A stretch of DNA of 64,000 nt from Bubalus kerabau (GCF_029407905.1 NC_073637.1:49724501-49788500); one strand, 5' to 3'; counted from the first letter of the stretch, positions 44,594-55,999 are shown. Program-made: numbers and translations. The notes: generated by a model not told the origin, from the letters alone.

Positions 44594-45326
44594 ATTTTGG
44601 GGTTTTTAAAAAAATACCTACATGTTTAAAATTCTTTGCAATAGAGTTTCTAAAAAGGACTGGGAAGAAAGTGAATTTAAACTTCTTTTCTAGAATGCAA
44701 TCCTACAGAAAAGCAAATGCATTCATCATTATACTGCACCCCCCAAATTATACACGTCCTGTAAGGACGTGTATAATTTTACCAAGGGACTGAAGCCAAA
44801 TGAAGGAAATAAGAATGAACAGCAGTGAGTGAAGATAACTTCCAAAGTTCTTAATTTCAATGGTGAGTATGATCTTCACATGATTATAATAATACAAGAC
44901 TCAATTGATCATAATGAGGGTTGATAGTAAGTTATACTATATTTTTATACAAACTTAGATGAGAATTAAAGAATTAAATAATACAAGTGACAATTTAATA
45001 AATTCTAATGTACAGATATCAGTGCACAGAGGTGATTTCTTCTATGCTCCATCTCAAAACTGCAGATTCTGGAAGCCACCAAGTATAGAACACTTACCTG
45101 AGAGTAAAACCAAAACAAAGAAAAGCATAAGTGAAAGATGGAATCAGAGAGTGGTCTGAATAAAATCAAGTACCTGGAGCCAGATGAGACAAGCTAAACA
45201 TACCCCTGAACTTTTTAGTTGTGTGACCTGATAAACTGTCTTTTAAACGGGAGTTTTCTGTTACTTGTAACCATAAGTATCCTGCCTAGTGTAACTTCCA
45301 TTTTTCACCAGTTCTTAGTCTGTGGA
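44594..45326. other. Unrecognised sequence with one perfect hairpin
   Basis: No repeat or gene recognised except the inverted repeat at 44745-44779. Confidence 0.4.
44745..44779. repeat. Perfect 16-bp inverted repeat with 3-base loop
   Basis: Arms 'aaattatacacgtcct' (44745-44760) and 'aggacgtgtataattt' (44764-44779), loop 'gta'. No mismatch. Confidence 0.9.
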
Positions 45327-45496
45327 TTAGGAGAAGGGGGTGGCAGGGTATAAGATGGTTAGATAGCATCACCAACTCAATGGACATGAAGCTGAACAAA
45401 CTCCGGGATATAGTGTCCTCCAGGACAGGGAAGCCTGGAGAGCTGCAGTCCATGGGGTCCCAAGGAGTCGGACATGACTTAACAACTGAACAACAA
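45327..45496 (+). mobile_element. BovB LINE 3' tip with target-site duplication
   Basis: Sense BovB end ('ggagaagggggtggcagggt', 'gacagggaagcctggagagc', 'ggacatgacttaacaactga') flanked by 'agtctgtgga' at 45317-45326 and 45497-45506. Confidence 0.9.
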
Positions 45497-45727
45497 AGTC
45501 TGTGGACAGTTTCTCTTCCAGGACCATCACCCTACACCTATTCTTTTTTGACAGAAATACACAATATGACTAAGATAATGGTATGCTCCAAAAGCACATG
45601 GCTTCATTTCCTATCCCCCAAGGGAATAGAATGTATTTATACCGTCATGAGATTTCATAAGACTGAGATTCATTCAGGTTGTCCTAACTCAGTCACTGAA
45701 ATTCTTTCAATCGTTCAGATTAAAAAC
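45497..45727. other. No recognisable feature
   Basis: Apparently unique sequence between BovB and L1-BT. Confidence 0.35.
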
Positions 45728-47356
45728 TTCAGAATGGGAGAAAATAATAGTAAATGAAGCAACTGACAAACAACTAATCTCAAAAATATACAAGCAACTC
45801 CTGCAGCTTAATTCCAGAAAAATAAATGACCCAATCAAAAACTGGGCCAAAGAACTAAATAGACATTTCTCCAAAGAAGACATACAGATGGCTAACAAAC
45901 ACATGAAAAGATGCTCAACATCACTCATTATCAGAGAAATGCAAATCAAAACCACAATGAGGTACCATTTCACACCAGTCAGAATGGCTACGATCCAAAA
46001 GTCTACAAGCAATAAATGCTGGAGAGGGTGTGGAGAAAAGGGAACCCTCTTACACTGTTGGTAGGAATGCAAACTAGTACAGCCACTATGGAGAACAGTG
46101 TGGAGATCAGATGAATGGATAAGAAAGCTGTGGTACCTATACACAATGGAGTATTACTCAGCCATTAAAAAGAATACATTTGAGTCAGTTCTAATGAGGT
46201 GGATGAAACTGGAGCCTATTATACAGAGTGAAGTAAGCCAGAAAGAAAAACACCAGTACAGTATACTAACGCATATATATGGAATTTAGAAAGATGGTAA
46301 CAATAACCGTGTATACGAGACAGCAAAAAAGACACTGATGTATAGAACAGTCTTTTGGACTCTGTGGGAGAGGGAGAGGGTGGGATGATTTGGGAGAATG
46401 GCATTGAAACATGTATAATATCATATGTGAAACAAGTCACCAGTCCAGGTTCGATGCACGATACTGGATGCTTGGGGCTGGTGCACTGGGACGACCCAGA
46501 GGGATGGAATGGGGAGGGAGGAGGGAGGAGGGTTCAGGATGGGGAACACATGTATACCTGTGGTGGATTCATTTTGATATATGGCAAAACCAATACAATA
46601 TTGTAAAATTAAAAAATAAAATTAAAACAAAAAAAAATAAAATAAAATGGAAAAAAAAAAAAAAAAAACTGGAAATAGAACTGCCTTATGACCCAGCAAT
46701 CCCACTGCTGGGCATACACACTGAGGAAACCAGAAAGGAAAGAGACACGTGTACCCCAATGTTCATCGCAGCACTGTTTATAATAGCCAGGACATGGAAG
46801 CAACCTAAATGTCCATCAGCAGATGAATGGATAAGAAAGCTGTGGTACATATACACAATGGAGTATTACTTGGCCATTAAAAAGAATACATTTGAATCAG
46901 TTCTAATGAGATGGATGAAACTGGAGCCTATTATACAGAGTGAAGTAAGCCAGAAAGAAAAACACCAATACAGTATACTAACGCATATATATAGAATTTA
47001 GAAAGATGGTAACGATAACCCTGTATGCAAGGCAGCAAAAGAGACACAGATGTATAGAACAGTCTTTTGGACTCTGTGGGAAAGGGAGAGGGTGGGATGA
47101 TTTGGGAGAATGGAATTGAAACATGTATAATATCATATATGAAATGAATCTCCAGTCCAAGTTCGATGCATGATACAGGTTGCTTGGGGCTGGTGCACTG
47201 GGATGACCCAGAGGGATGGTACGGGGAGGGAGGAGGGAGGGGGGTTCAGGATGGGGAACACGTGTACACCCGTGGCGGATTCATGTTGATGTATGGCAAA
47301 ACCAATACAATATTGTAAAATAATTAACCTCCAATTAAAATAAATAAATTTATATT
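45728..47356 (+). mobile_element. L1-BT-type 3' end, host of a second L1
   Basis: Outer copy: 45728-46107 (ORF2 C-terminal region) continues at about 46661-47356 (C-terminus, 3' UTR with G-rich tract, A-rich tail). The break falls in the phrase equivalent to 'gtggagattccttaaaaaac' (17621 onward in the full-length L1). It keeps the CAG codon and the uninterrupted frame that the full-length copy lacks at 17329 and 17381. Confidence 0.85.
46108..46660 (+). mobile_element. Younger L1-BT 3' end nested in an L1-BT
   Basis: Starts abruptly in 'cagatgaatggataagaaag', runs through the ORF2 end and 3' UTR, and ends with an A-rich tail of about 60 bases (46600-46660). The outer L1 resumes at once. Severely 5'-truncated. 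About 5 target bases are missing instead of duplicated. Confidence 0.8.
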
Positions 47357-47569
47357 AAAAAAAAGACTTGATGGAGAGAACCCTGCTTCCCAAGATAAAG
47401 TAAAAATATCCTGAAAGTAGATTTTAAAGTCTCTGTGTTACTTTTAGTCATTGTTTTGCTACCCATGGTTAGGTGGTCTGTAAACATTGTTGTTATAAGA
47501 GTTAACAAGAGAGTCCTGGCTGGAACTGTCAGCTTATTGATTTGCTTGGATGAGATCTTCCATGATATG
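47357..47569. other. No recognisable feature
   Basis: Apparently unique sequence. Confidence 0.3.
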
Positions 47570-48107
47570 AATATCTGGAGAAGAGACAAGGTTCAGGGAC
47601 TGAGTCCCGGGACACTCCAGCCTTTATGATTGTCAGCTACAAATTGGCACTTGCCGTGGGTGCTTGCCATCTACCTCTACAAGGATTTAATCATGTGCTG
47701 CTGCAGCTGCTGACCTTCAACACCCACTGGAGGAGTTCAAGGTGAAGAGCAGAAATGAGGCGCTCTGTGCTCTCGGAAAACTGGCAGCACAGGTCTTCAG
47801 TTTGTTAGATATTCTCAGGAGCTGATATTATGAGCCCAATTCTTGTATTTCCTCATATCTACAAAAGCACTAGAATCCTTCATTGTGACAACTGTTTCTT
47901 GTGACTAGCAGAAGCTTCATGAAACCAGCAGAAACTTTCTAAAAAATAAATATGCCAGATTGCACGTACTCCTTTATCAAAGTCACATGTATGCTGTCCT
48001 TCCCCACTACTCTTTGGAGTCGTTTCTTAGACCTAGCTGTCTCCCTGGCTGCAGCCCTCATTTTGCCCCCAATAAACCTTAACTTGAAACTTTAAAAAAA
48101 AAAAAAA
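47570..48107 (+). mobile_element. Poly(A)-ended LTR-like transcript copy
   Basis: The last 350 bases resemble the 3' part of a ruminant retroviral-type LTR: 'cttctagcagaag'-like text, 'ctgtctccctggctgcagcc', then AATAAA (48070-48075). About 18 bases later comes a pure A-tail of 15 (48093-48107). This looks like a reverse-transcribed, polyadenylated RNA that ended in an LTR R region. The start near 47570 is a guess. No viral protein coding is seen. Confidence 0.45.
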
Positions 48108-48650
48108 ACTCTGGAGGTGTCTTTGCCTCCCTCTTTCTCTCACCTTACATCAGCCCTTCAGCAAATTGTTAGCTCTTCTTCAAAATATATCCAAAATCTT
48201 ACCACCTTTAACTTACTGCAACCTACATCTTCTCAGGATCTTCCAGTGTCTTCTCAAATGCTCTCCCATCTTCCATTTTGTATTGCTAGGGTTGTTTTTC
48301 CACACAATTTCCAGAGAGAACCTTTTAATGTACAGTTACGTCATTTTATTGCACGCATGCTTAGTTGCTTCAGTCATGTCTGACTCTTTGTGACCCTATG
48401 GACTGCAGCCAGCCACGCCCTCTGTCCATGGATTTCCTAGGCAAGAATACTGGAGTGGGTTGCCATGCCCTCCTCCAGGGGATCTTCTCTACCCAGGATT
48501 GAACCTGTGTCTCCTGCGTCTCCTGCATTGCAGGCAGATTCTTTACCAATGAGCCACCAGGGAAGCCCACATCATTTTATTATTCTATCCTAAAATTCCT
48601 AAGGGCTTCCTATCCCCCTTAGTTCACCCATGTGGCTTCATTTTTAATAA
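48108..48650 (+). repeat. L2 LINE 3' region, interrupted by Bov-tA
   Basis: Diverged L2: 'gctcttcttcaaaatatatc', 'taacttactgcaacctacat', 'aatttccagagagaaccttt'. After the SINE comes 'cctaagggcttcctatcccc'. 'tcattttatt' is repeated on both sides of the SINE. Confidence 0.5.
48354..48568 (-). mobile_element. Bov-tA SINE
   Basis: Antisense: 'cacgcatgcttagttgcttc', 'caggattgaacctgtgtctc', 'aatgagccaccagggaagcc'. Confidence 0.9.
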
Positions 48651-48769
48651 GATTAATACATTTTGAATTCCATTAGTAAATTCATGGTTAAATGAATAAA
48701 CTTCACTTCTGCTAATTAGAAGTTTTATAGGCAAACCAAATGGCCTACTCTGCTGAACTGAAATTCAGT

Positions 48770-49188
48770 TCAGTTCAGTTCAGTCACTCAATCATGTCTG
48801 ACTCTTTGCAACCCCATGAATTGCAGCACGCCAGGCCTCCCTGTCCATCACCAACTCCCGGAGTTCACTCAAACTCACGTCCATCAAGTCTGTGATGCCA
48901 TCCAGCCATCTCATCCTCTGTTGTCTCCTTTTCCTCCTGCCCCCAATTCCTTCCAGCATCAGAGTCTTTTCCAATGAGTCAACTCTTCACATGAGGTGGC
49001 CAAAGTACTGGAGTTTCAGCTTTAGCATCATTCCTTCCAAAGAACACCTAGGACTGATCTCCTTGCAGTCCATGGGACTCTCAAGAGTCTTCTCCAACAC
49101 TACAGTTCAGAAGCATCAATTCTTCAGCACTCAGCTTTCTTCATAGTCCAACTCTCACATCCATACATGACCACTGGAAAAGCCATAG
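48770..49188 (-). mobile_element. BovB LINE 3' part
   Basis: Antisense BovB from a (GTTCA)n end to 'ctggaaaagccatagtg'. Compared with 23800-23850, about 27 bases are deleted near 49055. Confidence 0.92.
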
Positions 49189-49924
49189 TGTGACCTCTAA
49201 ATAGATGGTAGATATAAACAAGATGCATAAACTTGCAACTGATGGTTATTATGGATGCTAAGGAAAAGGGAAAAAATTGCAATATGAACAAGAATGCTCA
49301 ATAGTAATTGGATTTGGACTTAGTACAGGGTCATAAAGTAATACCACAAAGACATCAGATGAGTTCTTTAATGACTTCAAAGAACCTTGGATATTTTGAA
49401 GAATTTTGTTGCTGGAAATAGGGGAACTAATTATTGAAAAAGTTTCCAAAGGAGCCACAGAAGATGGTTATCGGTAAAGCACTGGTTTGTCTGCCTTTTT
49501 TTCTTGTTGACAACAGTGTGTCCACTACACACAACAGGATGAGTGCTTAGGCGGTAGGGATTCAGTAGTGACCAGAATAGAGAAAATCTCTGGACTTTAG
49601 AGTTCACAGACTGTAAATTCAAAAAAAAAGTATTATAATGAGATTGCATACTTTAATGGAAATATATCCAATGGACACTGTTGGATATTGAAAGGAACAA
49701 TCAACTCTTTTAAGGGGATGGATGGTCATAGGAGGGTTGGTCTTGAAGGATTTTAGAAGAGACCCTTAGGAAAATTCACTATAATGGACCTGGGACACCT
49801 CCTTATCATCATCATCACCAACAACATCAAAATTTTCCCTTCTACTGGCAAGTAGATGTGATTGAGAGACCACAACTTGTGTCATCTCTTGTAATTCCCT
49901 ACCATCACCATCACTACAAGTACC
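49189..49924. other. Mostly unrecognised; possible antisense L2 at 49525-49625
   Basis: 'gagtgcttaggcggtaggga ... agaaaatctctggactttag' has the word order of an inverted L2 3' region. The rest is unrecognised. Confidence 0.35.
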
Positions 49925-50045
49925 TTTCAGACAATGTAAGTTAGTGGTTAAGACCACAGGTCCTACTTTCAGATCCTGATTTCATCGTGTGCTAGCTCAA
50001 AGAACCTGGGAAAGACGCTGAAGTGAAGTATCTAACTCTAAAGGC
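49925..50045 (+). repeat. MIR SINE
   Basis: 'gttagtggttaagaccacag', 'tttcagatcctgatttcatc', 'gtgctagctcaaagaacctg' follow the MIR core order. Confidence 0.6.
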
Positions 50046-50324
50046 TGACACACTCTTTTTAAAGGATAAGCTGTATATCTGGAGGGAGAAGAACTTGTAA
50101 TTCCCATCAATCCTCTGCTTGAGGCCCTTTGGTTAAAAAATCTTGCTTGCTTACTCATTTGAAATACGTATTTCCATGAATCAGAGTGCCTGACATCTTA
50201 CATACAGATAGGCTGATGAAAGTTGAGACTGACAATCTCTATGGACCTATCGTTTATGTACCAGGAAAGGCACTAAAACTAGTTCAAACCCCCAAAATCA
50301 CCATCACCAGGAGTGCCTTAGAAA
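50046..50324. other. No recognisable feature
   Basis: Apparently unique sequence. Confidence 0.35.
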
Positions 50325-50510
50325 GTGTGTGACGTAGTGATTGTTCCACAGACTCTACATTCAAATCCTGGCTCACCACTTACCAGCTGAGAGACCGAGA
50401 GCCACTCACTCAACCTCTCTGCTAAGTTTTCTCATGTGTAAAAATGAGGACCTTCTCCACAGACTGGTAAGGATTAACAGACATAAAGTACTTAAGCCAC
50501 TGCAAACCAA
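50325..50510 (+). repeat. MIR SINE
   Basis: 'cattcaaatcctggctcacc', 'acttaccagctgagagaccg', 'cactcaacctctctgctaag', 'tgtgtaaaaatgaggacctt': a well-preserved MIR order. Confidence 0.8.
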
Positions 50511-51127
50511 CATTGCAAAAAATCCAACTGATATTGTTAACAATTATTTGATGGAACAACCGCCTGGTCCGCTGAACTGAGGTTTCACTGTAGAGTGAAT
50601 CAGCCCCTGCCCTGTACCTACTTCCATCATAAAGAACTTTATTAGCTGGGACAGGAAAGGATAAATGACATTGCAATGTCTCACTTTCTGGCAAAGAGGA
50701 GATTGCTTGGCTTGGTATGGAATAAAGGGAAGGCGAATCCCTTAACTTGTAATTGCAGTCAAAAGAATCAAAGTACGACCTAGTGCAGAGAGATGTGACA
50801 TTTTTATTTTTGGCAGATCCCCAAACAGGATACTCTTTTAGGATGCCTGTCCACCTTTCTCTAACACCATCCTATTTCACACACATCTACACAGGATGGA
50901 ATGCAAGCCCCAGTGCATTTTAAGCTTCATAGACACTGGAGAGTATGGTCCATGCAGCACGCATAAAACCTATAAGAGCAAGTAGTACATGATACTCAGT
51001 CAACATTTGTTTAATGAGAGCATTGAACATTTCCCTTCTGCTCAGCTGATTGGATCAAGACTGAATTATTTCAGACCCTGGGGCCAATTAGATTCGCTCT
51101 TGCAAAAACTCAATTCAGGTTCTGGAG
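50511..51127. other. No recognisable feature
   Basis: Apparently unique sequence; one of the longer repeat-free stretches of the window. Confidence 0.4.
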
Positions 51128-51372
51128 AATATGGATATTTTTTAATTGGAGTATAATTGCTTTACCATGTTGTGCTAGTTTCTACTGTGCAACAATGTGA
51201 ATCAGCTATATGTATACATACATCCCCCCTTCTTGAGCCTCCCTCCTACCCCCACCCACCCCACCTCTCTAGGTCATCACAGAGAACTGAGCTGAGTTCC
51301 CTGTGCTATATAGCAGCCTCCCACTAGCTGTATATTTTACATATGGTAGTTAAATATGTCAGTGCTGAATAT
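51128..51372 (-). repeat. Old L1 3' UTR
   Basis: Antisense L1 tail: 'ttttttaattggagtataat', 'gtgaatcagctatatgtata', 'tctaggtcatcacagagaac', 'gttccctgtgctatatagca'. Confidence 0.85.
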
Positions 51373-51731
51373 AGATTTATGAGCAGTCTGTCCTGGCTTT
51401 ATAATGTGGTATAAACTCTGAGGTTAAGGACATCAGTGAATGGAGGAGGAGAAAGGCAAGCTTGGGAAGAGGCAAGTGGTCATCTGGGAAGTGAAAAAAG
51501 TAAAGCAAATGTACAGATAAAATCCAGAGACAAGAGCCCTTAAAACCCTAGAAAGACACAGAGCTGGAGGGAGTAGCTATGTTAGATTTATATTTCTGAT
51601 CCAATTCCTAGTTCCTGGTCTTCATAAAGCTGAGCTTCACACCCTTCCCTAGGTATGGGGACATATTACTGTCTCCTCCATTGAATCCACCCTTGTTTTC
51701 ATCATTTTGGACTAGTTTCAGTTTGCATAGG
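51373..51731. other. No recognisable feature
   Basis: Apparently unique sequence. Confidence 0.35.
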
Positions 51732-52165
51732 GGGCTTCCTGGTGGCTCTGATGGTAAAGAATCTGTCTGCAGTGCAGGAGATCCAGGTTCAATTTCTGAG
51801 TTTGGAAGCTCTGGAGAAGGGAATGGCTACCTGCTCCAGTATTCTTGCCGGGAAAATCCCATGGACAGAGGAGCCTGGTAGGCTGCAGTCCATGGGGTCG
51901 CTAAGAGTCAGACACAACAGAGCAACTTCACTTGCACTTTTCACTTTAATGCATTGGAAAAGGAAATGGCAACCCACTCCAGTGTTCTTGCCTGGAGAAT
52001 CTCAGGGATGGGGTTGCCTGGTGGGCTGCCATTTATGGGCTTGCACAGAGTTGGACACGACTGAAGTGATTTAGCAGCAGCAGCCAGTAATTCTTGCCTA
52101 GAGAATTACATGGACAGAGGACCCTGGTGGGCTACAGTCCATGGGGTCACAAAGAATCTGTACAA
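51732..52165 (+). mobile_element. Bov-tA SINE split by a BOV-A2
   Basis: Bov-tA head and first half at 51732-51849. The remaining half follows at 52084-52165 ('attcttgcctagagaattac', 'gctacagtccatggggtcac'). The phrase 'ccagtattcttgcc' (51836-51849) returns as 'ccagtaattcttgcc' (52084-52098). Confidence 0.85.
51850..52083 (+). mobile_element. BOV-A2 SINE, 5'-truncated
   Basis: Starts inside the first Bov-A unit (gggaaaatcccatggacaga), then linker, second unit and (CAG)n tail. The duplicated 14-15 bp of Bov-tA sequence around it are its target-site duplication. Confidence 0.85.
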
Positions 52166-52579
52166 TCAAATCCCTAAAACAACAGTAATTTGCCAAGGTG
52201 TGCAAAGAATGATACAAATGACACTGTCTCAAAGCCAGGAACATTTAGTAACTTTCAAATGAAATATTATAATAGCGCAGGCGCCTACATCTAATTTACA
52301 TAATGAGGTAAATGTTTCCTTAGATTCATGACCTCTGCCTTTCTAAAGACTTCAAAAAAAGCTTTTTATAGATTTTCAGAGTTTTTTTCCTCCCTGATAT
52401 CTAAACTATCTGAATCAAGGTGAATTTAAAAAAACGTTCTGACAGAAGTGAAATGTAATATTTAGAACTTCCAATTAATTTAAATAATTTAAAATTTTTT
52501 ATTCAGGGGACTGAGTAACTATTTTCAGAATAGATAATATGATTTTTCTTATGAGCACAGTTACTCGCCGGGTTTTTAC
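52166..52579. other. No recognisable feature
   Basis: Apparently unique AT-rich sequence. Confidence 0.35.
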
Positions 52580-53285
52580 TTCCTGCTTGGCCTACAGTGG
52601 CTCTCCAGTTTTTCTGAGTAAAATCCAGAATGCTCCCAATATTCTATGAGGTCTGTCTTCCCTTGTCATACGAACACTCTCCCATGACCTTTCCTTCTGC
52701 CTTCAGTCAATCAGTGTCTCTCCCTCCTTCCCTCTTCCCTCCTCCATTTTCCCACCTGAACTTACCACACAGCCTCACACCTCAGAGCCTCTGCACCAGC
52801 TGCACCCCCTGTCTAGATCACCCCTGCCTTAGACATCTAGAAGTCTTGCTTCCTTCATCTCCTTCAAATTTCTGCTTAAATGCCATCTCAGAGCAGTCCA
52901 ACCATCCCATTTAAAATTACAATCTCTCCTACATTCTCAATCCACCTAGTTTTTTGTAGCACTTATCAACTTCTTGGAGACGGGGAAGGCCACCCACTCC
53001 AGTATTCTGGAGTTCAGTATTCTGGAATTCATGGAGAATTCCATGGACTGTATAGTCCATGGGGCCACAAAGAGACGTGACTGAGTGACTTTCACTTTCT
53101 ATCAGCCTCTACTATATTATATAACTCATTTGTTAAATATGTTTATCGTTCCTCTTCTGTCTCCACCGTCCCCAAAAGAATTTAAATCCCATAGACTTAG
53201 AAATCTTTGCTTTTTTTCTGTTTCCCAAGCACCTGTATAGGAGGTGGTCAATGAATAGCTGTCTGTTGAATGAATGAATATCAAA
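52580..53285 (+). repeat. L2 LINE 3' end
   Basis: Long, clear L2 order: 'ctccatttt', 'cctcagagcctctgcaccag', 'cacccctgccttagac', 'cttcaaatttctgcttaaat', 'ttttttgtagcacttatcaa', then 'aggtggtcaatgaatagctg' and a terminal (TGAA)n. A Bov-A scrap at 52977-53096 interrupts it. Confidence 0.82.
52977..53096 (+). mobile_element. Bov-A unit (degenerate)
   Basis: 'ccactccagtattctggagt' with a partial internal repeat ('cagtattctgg' twice), then 'atggactgtatagtccatgg' and 'gtgactgagtgactttcact'. Confidence 0.8.
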
Positions 53286-53296
53286 AGGAGACACCA

Positions 53297-53590
53297 GGAC
53301 TTTCCTGGTGGTCCAGTAGTTGAGAATCCGCTTGCCAATGCAGAGGACATGAGTTTGATCCCTGGTCAAGGAAGATTCCACAAGCCTCAGGGCAACCAAG
53401 CCCTGTGCCACAACTACTAAAGTCTGAGCGCTGTAGAGCCTGTGCTCCACAAGAGAAGCCGCCACAATGAGAAGCCAGCTCACCACAACTACAGAGTGGG
53501 CCCCGCTCACTGCAACCAGAGAAAACCCATGCACAGCAACACAGACACAGAACATCCAAAAGTAAAAGTTAAAAAAATTGTTTTTAAATA
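53297..53590 (+). mobile_element. CHR-type SINE
   Basis: Head 'ggactttcctggtggtccag', 'gtttgatccctggtcaagga', the CHR body and a long A/T tail. Confidence 0.9.
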
Positions 53591-54224
53591 AGTAAAATAA
53601 AATTCTACTTTTTAAAAATACGGAGACATCCGCTTCAGGCTTGGACAATCCTGTACTAATGTACTCAGGGTATGCGGGAGCCTCCTCACACCAGTCTGCA
53701 CCTCTTTCCAGCTCCTCCTCTGGTTACATCATGCTGGTAGTTGGGAATCAGTGATGGTCGGAGTATTTACATCATAGAACTGGCAAGGTTTACAAATCAG
53801 GGCCTTTTTTTTTTTGTTTTTTCCTTCATCCTTAGGAGAGCTGGATGGTAAACAATTACCAGCACACCGCCTCGGCCTAACATTGTGAAAAGTATCATGA
53901 GAATTGCTAAGTTTTAGCTGTGAGAATTGATCAATTAGAACTTATCTCATCTGGCCTGCTTTGCTCCTCAGACACTAAATACCACTGAACACAAACACCA
54001 TACTCTTGTCAGGGTTGGTGTGACGGTTATGTATCTGTTATCACTACCAAGAAGAGCAGTGGATTAAACATGGTCACACTCTAACAATGTATGTGATCTA
54101 CTGCTCAATCTATATTGAGGACACAAATAAAAATGTGTAGGGTCTCCATTCGAATAATTCCTCAGTTTAACTCTTTTGCAGAATTTAACAGCACAACCAT
54201 CAACTTGATATTAGATTTTAGTTT
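53591..54224. other. No recognisable feature
   Basis: Apparently unique, with a T-run near 53806-53816. Confidence 0.35.
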
Positions 54225-54345
54225 AGTTGAAATGTTCGACAAGCCCCAAGCACTGTGATAAGAAATGAAGACACTAAGGCTAATAAAACATGTCTCTTGT
54301 CCTCAAGGTGCCCAGTCTATGGAGAGAAAAATACAGATAATGCTA
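54225..54345 (-). repeat. Probable L2 LINE fragment
   Basis: 'ccaagcactgtgataagaaa', 'aagacactaaggctaataaa' and 'cctcaaggtgcccagtctat' match an inverted L2 region just before its 3' end. Confidence 0.55.
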
Positions 54346-55467
54346 AGATACTTCAAGATATAGACACACACAAATAATCAAAATGATTCGTTCTTGTTGT
54401 CACCTGCAATTTTTTCATTTTTCCAAAAAAATTAAAAAATCAATATAATATCATAAAACACAAGCCTAGGGATGAAAATTTTGATATAATGCAAATGGTC
54501 ACTGGATCCTGCCTTTGGTTCATCTCCTGAAAGGGGTCAGGCTAACATTCATATCTTCTGGAGTTGATGGAGGAATGAAGGGGAAGAAAAAGTAAGGAAG
54601 GACCAAGAAGTGGAACCACCCCAACGCACGTGGCAAGGAGGCAGAAGATGGATCATAATGACTCTGGCACCATATTTTAGAATCAGATCAAAGGAAGCAA
54701 GCATCAACTAACCAGGAGACTTCCGGAAACTGAGCTAAATGCAGAGACCCAGAATTAGAGTGACCCTGTACTCCAGCTTGTTCAGGATTATCCTGGTTTA
54801 CATCTGTTGCCCTAGTATTGGTCTGGTTCAGCATTTGTATGAGATAAAAGTCAATCAGCTTAGATAATAAATAATCGTTCTGAGAAATATTAAGACAAAG
54901 CAGACATAGACCATTGGGTGGTGCCAGATGAAACAGCACTCCTAGAACACCCAAGCCAGTTAGCCCAGTTGTCTCTTTAACTTTGCAGCAACATGATACT
55001 ATATCAATCCAAAACTCCATCTACTGTGGAAAGCTGGAATATATAATGGAGGCCATCTGCTGTCTTTTATCTTCTCCTGATACTAACACCTCTCTTCTCT
55101 ATGTGAAATATGTCCACACACACCCACGGTGACCCAGCCTCAGAAGTAGCACTCAACAGCATCCCCAGTTCTAGGTCTTTTCTCCATAAGCCTAAAAGTG
55201 CTGGACCATTTTTCTGGCCTTGTCTGGAGACCCTGCCTCAGATGAAGCCAATAAAAAGATATGAGACAGGACGCCAGGGCATGAAACAGTAAGCTGGTGG
55301 TGATGGATTTACTACAGAAGTAAGGCTGGAGCAGATGATGATATAGCTTTTAATCTTTATTTTTTTCCAAAAATGAACCTTATCCAAGATTCTACATTTT
55401 TCTCACAACTTTATTCTGAAGAAGGTACTACATAGCTCTCAGAATTGACCCACTCATTTCTATGGCT
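54346..55467. other. No recognisable feature
   Basis: The longest stretch of apparently unique sequence in the window (about 1.1 kb). A 110-codon minus-strand open stretch (54688-55020) shows no domain that I recognise. No splice-flanked exon is evident. Confidence 0.4.
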
Positions 55468-55613
55468 GCTGCCTCTCATTTCAGACCCCCATCATCTCTC
55501 AGCTGGACTTTTGCAATAATCTCCTTAATGGTCTATCCATCACCACTGTCCACCCCACTACCTCTTACCCTACACTCCTCAGAGTTACCAATGTGATTTA
55601 TTCAAAATTCAGA
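55468..55613 (+). repeat. L2 LINE fragment
   Basis: 'catcatctctcagctggact', 'ttgcaataatctccttaatg', 'gtctatccatcaccactgtc' follow a known internal L2 segment. A Tigger-type element interrupts it at 55616. Confidence 0.65.
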
Positions 55614-55785
55614 TACAGCTCTTCCTTGACTTATGATGGAGTTACATCCTGATAAACACATAGTAAACTGAAAATATCTTTAAGTACAAAGTACACTTAA
55701 TAGAAAACCATACTCAATATTTTGTGCTAACTTATAAGGGAAAAAAAATCTGAAAAGGAATATATATATGTATATAACTGAGTTG

Positions 55786-55990
55786 GGCTTCCTAGTGGTG
55801 TTGCTAGTGGTAAAGAACCTGCCTGCCAATGCAGGAGACATAAGAGACACAGGTTCTATTCCTGGGTAGGGAAGATCCCTTGGAGAAAATGGCAAGCTAC
55901 TCCAGCATTCTTGCCTGGAGAATCCCATTGACAGCAGAGCCTGGCAGACTATCCATGGGGTCACAAAGAGTTGGACACAACTGAGCAAAA
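55786..55990 (+). mobile_element. Bov-tA SINE
   Basis: 'gggcttcctagtggtgttgc', 'gcaggagacataagagacac' (with a small internal repeat), 'gagttggacacaactgagca'. Confidence 0.88.
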
Positions 55991-55999
55991 TCAATGAAG

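Noticed and set aside
47435..47629. A 64-codon frame upstream of the poly(A)-ended copy as a viral-type gene
   Set aside because: No similarity to any retroviral protein that I can see; too short to support.
54688..55020. A 110-codon antisense frame in unique sequence
   Set aside because: No recognisable domain, no clear start context and no neighbouring exons; the length is within chance for a 64-kb window.
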